A program made the translations under genes and the position numbers. Of a stretch of DNA of 60,539 nt, positions 6,727 through 15,944 are shown piece by piece. The number at the start of each line of letters is the position of its first letter. Within the stretch, counting starts at the first letter, position 1. A model generated the notes under the pieces. It saw nothing but the letters and a program-made list of their open reading frames with translations, made no database searches and had not been told where the DNA came from. The stretch spans positions 1 to 60,539 of the forward strand of contig JAGCWE010000123.1 of assembly GCA_017962005.1 (NCBI GenBank), written 5' to 3'. This stretch comes from Paludibacteraceae bacterium (GTDB taxonomy: Bacteria; Bacteroidota; Bacteroidia; Bacteroidales; Paludibacteraceae).

Positions 6727-9570
6727 ATGAAACTGCAGAAACTTACCATACACAACATCGCCTCTATTGAGGATGCCGTGATTGATTTTGAAGCCCAACC
6801 GTTATCGGACAGTGAGGTGTTTCTCATTACGGGCAAGACGGGTTCGGGTAAATCCACCATCCTGGATGCTATCTGTTTGGCATTGTATGCCGATACGCCC
6901 CGTATGTACAATACCAATATGCAGGGCGACGCGCAAGACGGCGGAGAGACCTTGTCCATTGACGACCCCCGCCAACTCCTGCGACGCGATGCCGGCGAGG
7001 GAAAAGTATCGCTCACTTTTGTCGGAAACAACGGACAGCATTATCTGGCGGAATGGGTGGTGCGTCGCGCCAACAACAAGGTGTCTGGAAAGATGCAAGG
7101 CAAGTCATGGTCGCTTCAACTCCTTCCGGACGGAGCCACTCTGACCAAGGATGCGGAAATCAAGCAGGAGATTGCTCGTGCCATTGAATTGGACTTCAGG
7201 CAGTTCTGCCGCACCACACTCCTCGCGCAAGGCGAGTTCACACGTTTCCTGAATAGCAAAGACGACGAGAAGGCTGCTATCTTGGAGAAAATTACGGACA
7301 GGGATGTGTTTTCCAAGATAGGGAAAAAGGTATTTGACGAAACGAAAGAAAAGGAGAATGTATGGAAAAGCGCGCAAGCGCTTACGCAAGGCATTATCAT
7401 TCTCCGCGAGGACGAGATAACCGCCAGGACACAGGAATTGGCAGATCTGGATCAGCAAAAGCAGAAAGCGGAACAAACCCGCGAGGACTGTCAGCAAAAA
7501 CTGGACTGGCTGAACCGCGAAGAAAAACTAAAAGACGAGGAGAAAGTCGCCGAAACGAATTATACCGTGGCGCAAGATGTGGTAAATAGCGATGATTTCA
7601 AGGCGCGTGAACGGCTGGTCTCGGAATGGAATGACACGATTGAGGCAAGACAGCATCTCAAAGACAGAAAAGAGGCGGTGTCGAGAGAGAAACAATGCCA
7701 AACCGCGCTAACTGCTCTGCAAAATAATGAAGCGACCATTCAAAACAATCTCAAAACGGCCGAACAGGACAAAAAGACGGCCGAGGAGCAATTGCAATCG
7801 CAAGATAATGCAATCAAACAGCTTGATAGCCAACTGAATACTTTGGATATGCCTCAATTGCGGAAACAACAAACAGATGCGAATGCAGTATTGGCGAAGG
7901 TGACGCTGGCAAAGGATCGGCTGACGAACCTGAACAACGAAAAGTCCAAACGGGCACAAAAGGAACAGGAGATTAAGGAACGCGGACAAAAGATAGTTCA
8001 GAAAGAAAAGGAACTTACGGAAATGGCATCGCCTATCGGGGAGGCAAGGACCAAGATGGAGATGGCGAAAACGATTCTTGATGCCCAGAAAGATACGATT
8101 GACAAGTTTGCCTCCGCATTACGGCAAAAACTCCGCATCGGTGATATTTGTCCTGTTTGCCGGCAAGAGATTAAAGACGCGTTGCCGCATGAGGAAGACT
8201 TGAAGAAGCTGGTGGACGGATTGCTGAAAACTTTCTCGGACGCAGAAAAAGAGTATAACGAGAAGGTGGCGGCTGAAAACAAACTGAAGGCAGAAATCAA
8301 GTCTGAACGGGAAACCAATCGTATCGCCAGAGATAATTTCAACAATGACAAGTCTGTCGAACGCGCGGAGCAAAATGCGCTGGCGACATTGAAGGAGTTG
8401 GGTGTCTCGTCCATTGACAGCCAGACTGACAGACAGTTGGAGGATATCCGCACAAAACAGAACGAGGTATTGGCATCCGTTAAGGAGAATATAAGCCATG
8501 GTGAACTGCTCGAGCAAGATATTCGTAGTAAACGAGAAAAACTCGAACAGCAACGGGCACTTGTTAATAAACTCACCGACACGTATCAGAAAGCAAAAAC
8601 AGCGGTTGATAATTATCAACGCGATAAGGAAGACGCAGAAAAGCGGCTTCGGGAAACGCAAACGCGGATTCAGGAGAACCAGCTGTTCTTGGATCAGTTC
8701 TTTGCTGCTAATGCCCTGCTCTCGGAGGCGCGGTTGGAAGAATTGAATACTATCTCGCAGCAGAAGATAGCCGATATAACAACGGCGCTAACGCAGGACA
8801 AAGGAAATGTGTCTGCTAAAATGGCGTTACGGGACAAGGCTAAGCAAGACTTACAGACGCACTTGGCTAACAGACCCCGGCTTACAGAAGAAGATACGGC
8901 GGACAACCTGCGCGGATTAATCGACACTAACAACACTAAACTCGCCGAACTGAATCAGCATTCAGGTGCCATCACGCAGACGCTGCAAGATAACGCCACA
9001 AACTTGGAGCGCTTGGGGAAACTGTTGGAGGCGGAGCAAAAAGCCAAGGCGGAATACGACAAATGGCAGCGCCTGAACAGCTTGATAGGGGATGCTACCG
9101 GTAATAAGTTCCGCAAAATCGCGCAGAGTTATGTGCTCAACAGCCTTATCCATTCGGCGAACAGTTATATGAAGACCTTGACGGATCGCTACAGGCTGAA
9201 AGTCACGCCCGGCACGTTTGTCATCTCGTTGGAGGATGCCTATCAGGGCTATGTCACACGTGCTGCCAGCACAATCTCCGGTGGCGAGAGTTTTCTGGTG
9301 TCTTTGTCTTTGGCGTTGGCGCTCAGTGATATCGGTCAGAAGTTGTCGGTCGATACGCTTTTCATCGATGAGGGCTTTGGTACGTTGAGCGGCGAACCGC
9401 TGCGGAATGCCATTGATACGTTGCGTGCATTGCATGACAAGTCCGGAAGGCATGTCGGCATCATCAGCCATGTGGAGGAACTGCGGGAGCGCATTCCGGT
9501 GCAGATTCAGGTGAATCAGAATCCCGGCTCATCCAGCAGTACTATCCAAATCGTACCTGAATTGTCATAA
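6727..9570 (+). CDS. sbcC: DNA repair ATPase SbcC
   Basis: SbcC (Rad50-type) is the SMC-like ATPase partner of SbcD. The 947-residue protein has an N-terminal Walker A motif GKTGSGKS (residues 36-43), two long coiled-coil arms, and a zinc hook CPVC (Cys475 and Cys478) between them. The C-terminal lobe has the ABC signature SGGESFLVSLSLALALS (near 850) and Walker B LFIDEGFGTL (near 880). Length is typical. A GGAGG-like sequence lies just before the ATG. No strong terminator follows directly, but a strong stem-loop is at 9714-9744. Confidence 0.95.
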   Translation: MKLQKLTIHNIASIEDAVIDFEAQPLSDSEVFLITGKTGSGKSTILDAICLALYADTPRMYNTNMQGDAQDGGETLSIDDPRQLLRRDAGEGKVSLTFVGNNGQHYLAEWVVRRANNKVSGKMQGKSWSLQLLPDGATLTKDAEIKQEIARAIELDFRQFCRTTLLAQGEFTRFLNSKDDEKAAILEKITDRDVFSKIGKKVFDETKEKENVWKSAQALTQGIIILREDEITARTQELADLDQQKQKAEQTREDCQQKLDWLNREEKLKDEEKVAETNYTVAQDVVNSDDFKARERLVSEWNDTIEARQHLKDRKEAVSREKQCQTALTALQNNEATIQNNLKTAEQDKKTAEEQLQSQDNAIKQLDSQLNTLDMPQLRKQQTDANAVLAKVTLAKDRLTNLNNEKSKRAQKEQEIKERGQKIVQKEKELTEMASPIGEARTKMEMAKTILDAQKDTIDKFASALRQKLRIGDICPVCRQEIKDALPHEEDLKKLVDGLLKTFSDAEKEYNEKVAAENKLKAEIKSERETNRIARDNFNNDKSVERAEQNALATLKELGVSSIDSQTDRQLEDIRTKQNEVLASVKENISHGELLEQDIRSKREKLEQQRALVNKLTDTYQKAKTAVDNYQRDKEDAEKRLRETQTRIQENQLFLDQFFAANALLSEARLEELNTISQQKIADITTALTQDKGNVSAKMALRDKAKQDLQTHLANRPRLTEEDTADNLRGLIDTNNTKLAELNQHSGAITQTLQDNATNLERLGKLLEAEQKAKAEYDKWQRLNSLIGDATGNKFRKIAQSYVLNSLIHSANSYMKTLTDRYRLKVTPGTFVISLEDAYQGYVTRAASTISGGESFLVSLSLALALSDIGQKLSVDTLFIDEGFGTLSGEPLRNAIDTLRALHDKSGRHVGIISHVEELRERIPVQIQVNQNPGSSSSTIQIVPELS

Positions 9571-9713
9571 GACCATCTGTAAGGCATCATTTGCAATGTG
9601 AAAATGGTGTCTTTCTATTGACCGTTTATTGGCGCGCATATACTTAACCGGCAGCGAAAAATCAGCAAGTAGCTCCGTATGATAACCGAAGGTTAGTGCT
9701 ACTCTGACAAGAA

Positions 9714-9744
9714 ACTCCCCCGCAGGCGGTACCTGCGGGGGAGT
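9714..9744. terminator. Strong stem-loop between convergent sbcC and the DUF285 gene
   Basis: A perfect 13-base-pair GC-rich stem (ACTCCCCCGCAGG with CCTGCGGGGGAGT) and a five-base loop. It lies 21 bases past the end of the minus-strand DUF285 gene and 144 bases past sbcC, so it may serve both. Confidence 0.7.
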
Positions 9745-9765
9745 GGAAATGTGAATCCTCAACGC

Positions 9766-12700
9766 TTATCTGCCGGTGTACAGCACTTTCTGTCCGTTGC
9801 GGATGTAGATTTGCTGCGGTTGCGGCTCGCGTACCTCTCGGCCGAGAATGTCGTAGTACTTGCCGTCGCCTTCTGCTTCGGTCTCATCAACAGCCGTTAC
9901 CTCCTCACATGCCTGTCCGCGCATCGTGAAGAACCGCGGAGCGACACCTGCTGATGCAGGAATGCTTAGATACGCCTTGCCTGCTTTGTTGGTGAACGCG
10001 CCGATACCGTTAACCGTCCCCTTGGGCCAGTACAGACCGCCTTGGGTCGTTCCCTCAAGACGGGTCAGGATATAGTGGACATCGCCGTCATTTATCACCT
10101 CATCCGACAACGTGCCGTGTAGCATATTCACCGAAGAATAGTCGTCCGTCGTTGTGGTCTCGTACAGCGTGTAGGTCGTGTTGGGAATACCCTCGAAGAA
10201 CACGCCTGTATAAGCAGGGATGACAGTCAGCATCTGATAAGTGAGGTCTCTGCCGCTGATGCCTGTATATATGTACGCTTTCAGGTCGGAAGGAACCGCG
10301 TATGCCTTGTCCGCATAGAATGACAGGAAACCGTACTCCGACATCGTTACCGTAATGAAAGGTATGGTTGACTCGGTAAACGTCTGCTTCTCAAAGACAG
10401 AATTGCCGAATATGGCGGTATAGGTGGTAACTCCGTCTTCTGTCGTGGCAATAGCCGTGCTGACCTCCGTAACCGTGTGTGAAGCGTCGCGTTTGCATAC
10501 GGCTGTCGCCGTGCAGGTGGCATGGTCTTCGCTCCACATATAGGTGATGGCCCAGTCGTGCCCCAATGCGGGAATCTCAGTAGTGGTCGTCTGTGAGTCA
10601 AAAGCCCCATTCGCGAAGACTGCCGTATAAGTGTTGGCTCCTTCTTCGGTACAGGTAGGCTCAGTGGTACTCGTCAGTGTGGCGGTTACGGTTTCTGTTT
10701 CCACATGCGCTGCATCATCCGCACATACGCGCTTAGCCGTGCAGTCCAAGCCATCCCACTCATACGTTGGCTCGCCCCAGTTGTGTACGTGTGAGGAAAC
10801 AGGCTCATATTGAGCGAATATCCACATGTCTTCCGTAACGTGCGTGAAGTCTGCCGGATCCCAGCCCTTGAACTCGTAGCCTTCCACCTCAGGTGCTTCA
10901 GGTGCCGTAACTGACCCGCCGCATTCAATGAATTGTATGCTGCCCAACTGCTCACCGTAGAAATCCAGGAACATGACAGAATTGGTAATCTTTGAGTATT
11001 GGGAATACACGATGAGGTCGCTAACCACATGGTCAAACGTTCTGCTCCAGCCGGTGAAATCATAGCACTCCTCTTCGGGGGCTTCGGGAGCGATGGCTGT
11101 ACCGCCGTAGGGAACTTGTTGCGGCTCTGCCTCGATGGAGGAATAGTTCCTGTCAAGGAACGTTACAGTGAAATAGACAGGTTGGGTGAAATACCCCTTG
11201 TTGCCGTCTTTCCCGTCAAGACAGGCGTATTCGAGTTCGACATGGGAATCGTTGTACTTGGTGCCGTTGCCGCCTTTCAGTTTCCTGCTTCCGTAGAACA
11301 TATCGACAGAATTCGATATACCGGCATTCAGGCTCCAGTCATCGCCGCAATAGATTGTCTCCAGCGAACCGCACCAACCAAACATCGCTTCCGTATCGGT
11401 CACTTTATCGGTATTGAATCCGCCGACATTGAGGAACGTGAGCGAAGCGCAGCTGGAAAACATAAACGACATATCCGTAACGTTTTCTGTTCTGAACCGG
11501 CTGACATCAAGCCATGTCAGCTTTTCGCAGTCCTTGAACATACCTGCCATGTTCCTCACCCTTTCAGTATTGAATCCGCTGACATCAAGCGAGGCGAGCG
11601 ATGAACAGCTGCCGAACATGTCTGTCATATCCGTAGCCCTTGCGGTATTGAAATGACTGACATCAAGCGAGGCAAGCGATGAGCAACCGCTGAACATACC
11701 CTGCATCTCAGTCACTTTCTCCGTCCTGAACCCGCTGACATCCAGCGTAGTGAGTGAAGAGCAGTCGGCGAACATATAACCGATTTCAATCGCATTGACG
11801 GTGTTGAAATGACTGACATCCAATTCGTCAAGCTGCTGACAGTTCAGAAACATACCTGCCATACGCCAAACATTGTCAGTCTTGAATTTGCTTACATCAA
11901 GCAAGGTAAGCGATGAGCAGCCGGCGAACATAAAGCCCATGTCTGTCACATTGCCGGTGTCGAAGTGCCGTACATCCACCATGCCCAGCGACGAGCAGCC
12001 GGAGAACATCTCGTGCATATAGGTCACATTGCGCGTGTCAAAGTTCCTGACATCGAGCGTGGCGAGCGACGAGCAGTCCTGGAACATGGCACTCATATCC
12101 ATCGCTTTATTGGTATGGAAATTGCTCAGGTCAAGGCTTGTAAGCGACGAGCAGCCGAGGAACATACTGTCCAAGTACAACACGTTTTCCGTATTGAAAC
12201 TGCTGACATTAACTGTGGCGAGCGATGCGCAGTCTGCGAACATGCTGTTCATATCGGTTACGTTGCGGGTATCGAAACTGCTTGCATCCAGACCTGTGAG
12301 CGATGCGCAATCGAAGAACATACTGTCCAGATACACGACGGAAGGTGTGCGGAATCCGCTCAAGTCAATGGATTCAAGAGAAGCGCATTCCGAGAACATA
12401 TTGCTCATTCGGATGGCTGCATCGTTGCTCCATCCGCTGATATCAACCGTCTCCAGAGAGGAGCAGTTAAAGAACAGCCAGCTCAGATCCTCGACGGATG
12501 CCGTATTGAGTCCCGCTGCCTCAAAGGTTACAAGCGATATACAGCCGGAGAACATATAACCCATGTCCGTGACACTTTGCATGTCGAAGTTGCTGATATC
12601 AAGCGAGGCGAGCGCGACACATCCGGCAAACATTCCGTTCATGTCGGTAACATTGCCTGTCTGGAAACCGCTTACGTCAAGCGAAGTGATTGCGAAACAC

Positions 12701-15072
12701 CCGAAGAACATTTCCTTCATTGAGGTCGCACTGCTGGTAACAAAACCGCTTAAATCAATTGATTCCAGCATCTGGCACATATAGAACATCCCGGTCATAT
12801 CCGTAACGGCGGATGTGTTGAGATACGGAAGATTCTCTATCTGCCTCAATGCGCCGAACTCTTCAAACCAGCGTGCGGTGCTTACGGGTGCGGCGTTGCG
12901 CACCGACTTGTGGAGTACCGCCTTTTTGACGAATTTTCTGTATATGCTCCAGTCCGTTACGCCGCCTTTCTTCTCACGCTGCGCGTCATAGTATAACGTC
13001 AGAGTGGTGCCGTCGGTTGAAAGAACGGCGTATAATTCCGGCACGCCCGATGGGGTGAAGTAACCCGGGTTGCCGTTCAGTCCGTCAGGAAGAGCGTAGT
13101 CCAACCCGGTGTGACTCCCGTTGTATGCCGTCCCGTTGCCGCCTGCAAGACGCGGACAGTTCTCGAACATACCCTCCGAAACGGAAATTGCGTACTGACT
13201 CCAGTCCTCATCGCAATAGATGCGTTCAAGCGAACTGCAACCGCTGAACATACCGCCCATATCGGTAACACGCGATACGTCAAACCCGCTCACGTCCACC
13301 GACTCAAGCATTGTGCAGCCGGCGAACATATAGCCCATATTGGTCACATTGGAGGTGTTGAGATTGGAGAGATCGGCATCTTGCAGCATGGCGAAATAAG
13401 CGAACCATCTGCTTGTCGTAGTCGGCTCATAATCCGAAACGGATTGGGCCAGAACGACTTTGGTCACCATACCCATATACACGCTCCAGTCGGTTACGCC
13501 GCCGCGTGTGGCGCGTTTGTTGTCGTAGTGGAAGGTAAGAGTAATACCGTCCGCCTCAAGCACCGCATAGAACTCCGTGGCTGCCGGTTGGGTGAAATAC
13601 CCCAAATTGCCGTTCAAACCGTCGGGAAGAGCGTACTCGAAGTCCGTATGCGCGTCATCATAGCCGGTTCCGTTGCCGCCTTGCAGTTGCACGCAGTTGC
13701 TGAACATCTCCTCCGAATCCGCGATGTTGAAGTTCTGACTCATATCCGCTCCGCAGACTATCGTCCGAAGCGACACACAGCCGTCGAACATACCTTGCAC
13801 GTTGGTAAGATTGTCCATATTGAAACCGCCCAGATCAAGTTCGGTCAGTGCCTCGCAGCCTTGGAACATATAACTCATATCGGTAACGATGTTCGTGCGG
13901 AATCCGTCAAGGTCAAGCGAGGTAATTAGCTGACAATTTTGAAACATACTGTTCATATCTGTCACATTGTCTGTACGGAAACGGCTGACATCAAGCGTTG
14001 TAAGCAACGGGCAACCGCTGAACATCCCGTGCATATCGGTAACGTTGCGGGTGTCAAACCGGCTGACATCAAGCGAGGTGAGCGACGTGCAGCCGAAGAA
14101 CATACCGTGCATATCGGTTGCGTTGCGGGTGTCAAAGCCGCTGACAGCAACCGATGTAAGCGACGAGCAACCCTCGAACACCGTGTGCATTCCCTCCACT
14201 TTGGAGGTGTTGAATCGGCTCACATCTATCGTGGACACATTGCTGCAGTAGGAGAACATTCCGCTCATATTGGTCACATTATCCGTATTGAAACCGCTGA
14301 CATCAATCGTAGAGAGAGAACTGCAAATCAAAAACATCCTTCCCATATCCGTCACCTTGTCGGTATTGAAACCGCTGACATCCAGCGAGGAGAGCAGTAG
14401 GCAGATGGCGAACAAACCTTGCATGTTGGTAACATTGCGGGTGTCAAAACCGCGGACATCGAGCGCCTCCACGTTCTGACATCCCCAAAACATATAGCTC
14501 ATGTCTGTCACATTCCGTGTGTCGAAACGGCTGACATCAAGCGCGGAAAGCAATATACAGTCTGCGAACATTCCGCACATATCCGTCACATTCCCCGTCT
14601 GGAACGCGCTGACATCGAGCGAAGTGAGCGATGAGCAAGAACCGAACATACTGTACATGCTCGTTACATTATGCGTGTCGAATCGGCTGACATCAAGTGT
14701 CTCGAGAGAAGAGCAACCAAAGAACATAAAGGTCATATCCGTAACCTCGGACGTGTTGAGATAATCGATGTTTTCGATTTCCCGCAGGCCGCCGAACCCA
14801 TCAAACCACGAAGCCGTGCTTTCGGGTCTTGCCGCTTGGAACGACTCGTCGAAGACCACACGGGTGACATTAAGCCTCCATTTGCCCCAGTCCGTCAAAC
14901 CGCCACGGCTGTCGCGCTGGTCATCGTAGTACAGAACCATCGTTTCGCCGTCAGGTTCCATCGCGGCGTAAATCTCCTGCGCGTGTGTCGTCACGGCACC
15001 GCCCATGCCCGCAAGCAGCGCAAAGGCAAGAAGTAGAAACTTTCTCATAGTATTTTGAATTTGATTTTTCAT
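9766..15072 (-). CDS. Giant DUF285 (BspA-like) repeat surface protein with T9SS-type C-terminus
   Basis: A 1768-residue secreted protein. It has a signal peptide ending THA-QE; the second Met (MRKFLLLAFALL) at 15048 may be the true start. Three blocks of DUF285 repeats (C.SLTSLDVSGFNTDKVTDM..MF, about 25 residues each, around 40 copies) each open with a header of the form YAVLE.DG.TL...YD..R...GG.TDW, near residues 33, 499 and 679. Two Listeria-Bacteroides repeats follow (from about 1299), then two HNW/GHDW..TCTATAVC modules (from about 1429), a beta-rich domain, and a short end YYDILGREV...IYIRNGQKVL that resembles a T9SS sorting signal. It probably binds host or matrix surfaces. The repeats make copy-number change likely. 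PorU and PorV are encoded in the same window. Confidence 0.85.
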   Translation of the reverse strand: MKNQIQNTMRKFLLLAFALLAGMGGAVTTHAQEIYAAMEPDGETMVLYYDDQRDSRGGLTDWGKWRLNVTRVVFDESFQAARPESTASWFDGFGGLREIENIDYLNTSEVTDMTFMFFGCSSLETLDVSRFDTHNVTSMYSMFGSCSSLTSLDVSAFQTGNVTDMCGMFADCILLSALDVSRFDTRNVTDMSYMFWGCQNVEALDVRGFDTRNVTNMQGLFAICLLLSSLDVSGFNTDKVTDMGRMFLICSSLSTIDVSGFNTDNVTNMSGMFSYCSNVSTIDVSRFNTSKVEGMHTVFEGCSSLTSVAVSGFDTRNATDMHGMFFGCTSLTSLDVSRFDTRNVTDMHGMFSGCPLLTTLDVSRFRTDNVTDMNSMFQNCQLITSLDLDGFRTNIVTDMSYMFQGCEALTELDLGGFNMDNLTNVQGMFDGCVSLRTIVCGADMSQNFNIADSEEMFSNCVQLQGGNGTGYDDAHTDFEYALPDGLNGNLGYFTQPAATEFYAVLEADGITLTFHYDNKRATRGGVTDWSVYMGMVTKVVLAQSVSDYEPTTTSRWFAYFAMLQDADLSNLNTSNVTNMGYMFAGCTMLESVDVSGFDVSRVTDMGGMFSGCSSLERIYCDEDWSQYAISVSEGMFENCPRLAGGNGTAYNGSHTGLDYALPDGLNGNPGYFTPSGVPELYAVLSTDGTTLTLYYDAQREKKGGVTDWSIYRKFVKKAVLHKSVRNAAPVSTARWFEEFGALRQIENLPYLNTSAVTDMTGMFYMCQMLESIDLSGFVTSSATSMKEMFFGCFAITSLDVSGFQTGNVTDMNGMFAGCVALASLDISNFDMQSVTDMGYMFSGCISLVTFEAAGLNTASVEDLSWLFFNCSSLETVDISGWSNDAAIRMSNMFSECASLESIDLSGFRTPSVVYLDSMFFDCASLTGLDASSFDTRNVTDMNSMFADCASLATVNVSSFNTENVLYLDSMFLGCSSLTSLDLSNFHTNKAMDMSAMFQDCSSLATLDVRNFDTRNVTYMHEMFSGCSSLGMVDVRHFDTGNVTDMGFMFAGCSSLTLLDVSKFKTDNVWRMAGMFLNCQQLDELDVSHFNTVNAIEIGYMFADCSSLTTLDVSGFRTEKVTEMQGMFSGCSSLASLDVSHFNTARATDMTDMFGSCSSLASLDVSGFNTERVRNMAGMFKDCEKLTWLDVSRFRTENVTDMSFMFSSCASLTFLNVGGFNTDKVTDTEAMFGWCGSLETIYCGDDWSLNAGISNSVDMFYGSRKLKGGNGTKYNDSHVELEYACLDGKDGNKGYFTQPVYFTVTFLDRNYSSIEAEPQQVPYGGTAIAPEAPEEECYDFTGWSRTFDHVVSDLIVYSQYSKITNSVMFLDFYGEQLGSIQFIECGGSVTAPEAPEVEGYEFKGWDPADFTHVTEDMWIFAQYEPVSSHVHNWGEPTYEWDGLDCTAKRVCADDAAHVETETVTATLTSTTEPTCTEEGANTYTAVFANGAFDSQTTTTEIPALGHDWAITYMWSEDHATCTATAVCKRDASHTVTEVSTAIATTEDGVTTYTAIFGNSVFEKQTFTESTIPFITVTMSEYGFLSFYADKAYAVPSDLKAYIYTGISGRDLTYQMLTVIPAYTGVFFEGIPNTTYTLYETTTTDDYSSVNMLHGTLSDEVINDGDVHYILTRLEGTTQGGLYWPKGTVNGIGAFTNKAGKAYLSIPASAGVAPRFFTMRGQACEEVTAVDETEAEGDGKYYDILGREVREPQPQQIYIRNGQKVLYTGR

Positions 15073-15135
15073 TATACAGTCTGACCCATAAGGCAGTCTG
15101 CATCACAAGGCTATTTGTGCCACACAATCTGCGCA

Positions 15136-15166
15136 CAAAGGTACAACGATATTTGGATGGAACAAA
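15136..15166 (-). promoter_or_regulatory. Promoter of the DUF285 surface protein gene
   Basis: On the minus strand TTTG (15163-15166), 19 bases, then TACCTTTG (15136-15143). This matches the Bacteroidota consensus very well. The leader to the ATG is about 55-60 bases. Confidence 0.7.
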
Positions 15167-15259
15167 TTATTTGGTTATTTCATTTTCTGTTGGCGTTTTC
15201 TCTTCTGTAATATCAACATTCTATGCAGGTATCTGCTCTGCCGCTCTTTCTTCTGTCCT

Positions 15260-15376
15260 GGGTGTGTCAAAACTAAAAATGTCTCTTTGAGAATTGAATA
15301 TTTGAAAACGCTCTCGTCCCCCCCCCTACAGGAAGTTTTGGGGTATTTTGAGCATTCTTCGAGTTTTGACACACCC
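15260..15376. mobile_element. MITE-like element with 14-base perfect inverted ends
   Basis: GGGTGTGTCAAAAC at 15260-15273 and its exact inverted copy at 15363-15376 bound 117 bases with no ORF. Inside is a run of nine C (15318-15326). The outer sequence TTTTGACACACCCTCA also occurs at 54609-54624. A non-autonomous insertion or the ends of a lost IS are possible. No transposase is in the window and no target duplication is obvious. Confidence 0.5.
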
Positions 15377-15377
15377 T

Positions 15378-15614
15378 CATCGCCGCAAGCGGCGCGGGAT
15401 TGATAAGAAGTGGGAAGCACTGGGAATTATTGTGCATTATTGGGAAGCAGTGAGAAGCAGTGAGAAAGTGCCAATCCCCGCTATCGTATTTTTGCACTTG
15501 TTGCCGTGTCCCTCGTAAGAGTATATCTTGCTCAATACGAGGGGTATATGTGTTTCGAGGTAATTTAGGTCTTTTGGGGGCTTGCACATATCGATATTAT
15601 GGTGTATTTTTGCG
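15378..15614 (+). repeat. Repeated intergenic element R, copy 2
   Basis: Nearly identical to 1964-2199 along its whole length, including the hairpin, the AAGCAGTG repeats, the CCCCGCTATCGTAT block and the final promoter-like TTG-N20-TATTTTTG (to 15612). No gene starts after it for 330 bases, so its promoter is an orphan here. It abuts the MITE-like element. Confidence 0.7.
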
Positions 15615-15810
15615 CAAAATCACTACTTGAAAATAAAGCACTTACAAAGAAAATGCATTTTTTTGAAAAAAATTGCTTTTTAGGTGATAGATTTAGGCCA
15701 TTTTTTTGCTATATTATAGAGGGGGTATTTTTTTGCCGAACGCGACTGATAGATTTTTGTGTCTGTATGCCTCTATAGATATGTAAAGGGTATAGACTAT
15801 GGTAACCCAA
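15615..15810. other. AT-rich stretch without genes
   Basis: Between the repeat and the rmuC control region I see only AT-rich DNA with several T-runs (TTTTTTTGC twice near 15700-15735) and no conserved ORF, RNA or terminator. It completes the 870-base gene-free interval between the DUF285 gene and rmuC. Confidence 0.4.
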
Positions 15811-15850
15811 GAGTGCCAGATAGTGCCAAGTAGTGCCAGATAGTGCCAGA
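15811..15850 (+). repeat. Four tandem 10-base repeats upstream of rmuC
   Basis: Four units of the form TAGTGCCAGA: GAGTGCCAGA, TAGTGCCAAG, TAGTGCCAGA and TAGTGCCAGA. The 10-base period equals about one helical turn. They are followed by the short CCCCGCTATCGTATCTTTG block shared with element R. They could be a repeated protein site or a simple slippage product. Confidence 0.6.
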
Positions 15851-15888
15851 ATGGGACAACGCCAATCCCCGCTATCGTATCTTTGTGC

Positions 15889-15919
15889 TTGCGTATGTCA
15901 GGTGTTTGTGGTACTTTTG
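15889..15919 (+). promoter_or_regulatory. Promoter of rmuC
   Basis: TTG (15889-15891), 20 bases, then TACTTTTG (15912-15919). A second box TATCTTTG at 15878-15885 belongs to the block shared with element R. The ATG at 15945 follows closely. Confidence 0.6.
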
Positions 15920-15944
15920 TGTTGTTTTTAATGACTGAAATTAT

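Noticed and set aside
9571..9713. A possible gene between sbcC and the terminator
   Set aside because: Only a 65-residue minus ORF crosses it and it overlaps the terminator; no ribosome site or similarity was recognised.
11965..14479. Several plus-strand ORFs of 90-270 residues rich in His, Ala and Glu
   Set aside because: They lie antisense to the DUF285 repeats and mirror their 75-base period. They are shadows of repeat coding, without promoters or family matches.
15260..15376. Insertion sequence
   Set aside because: The inverted ends are real but there is no transposase or remnant of one, so only a MITE-like call is made.
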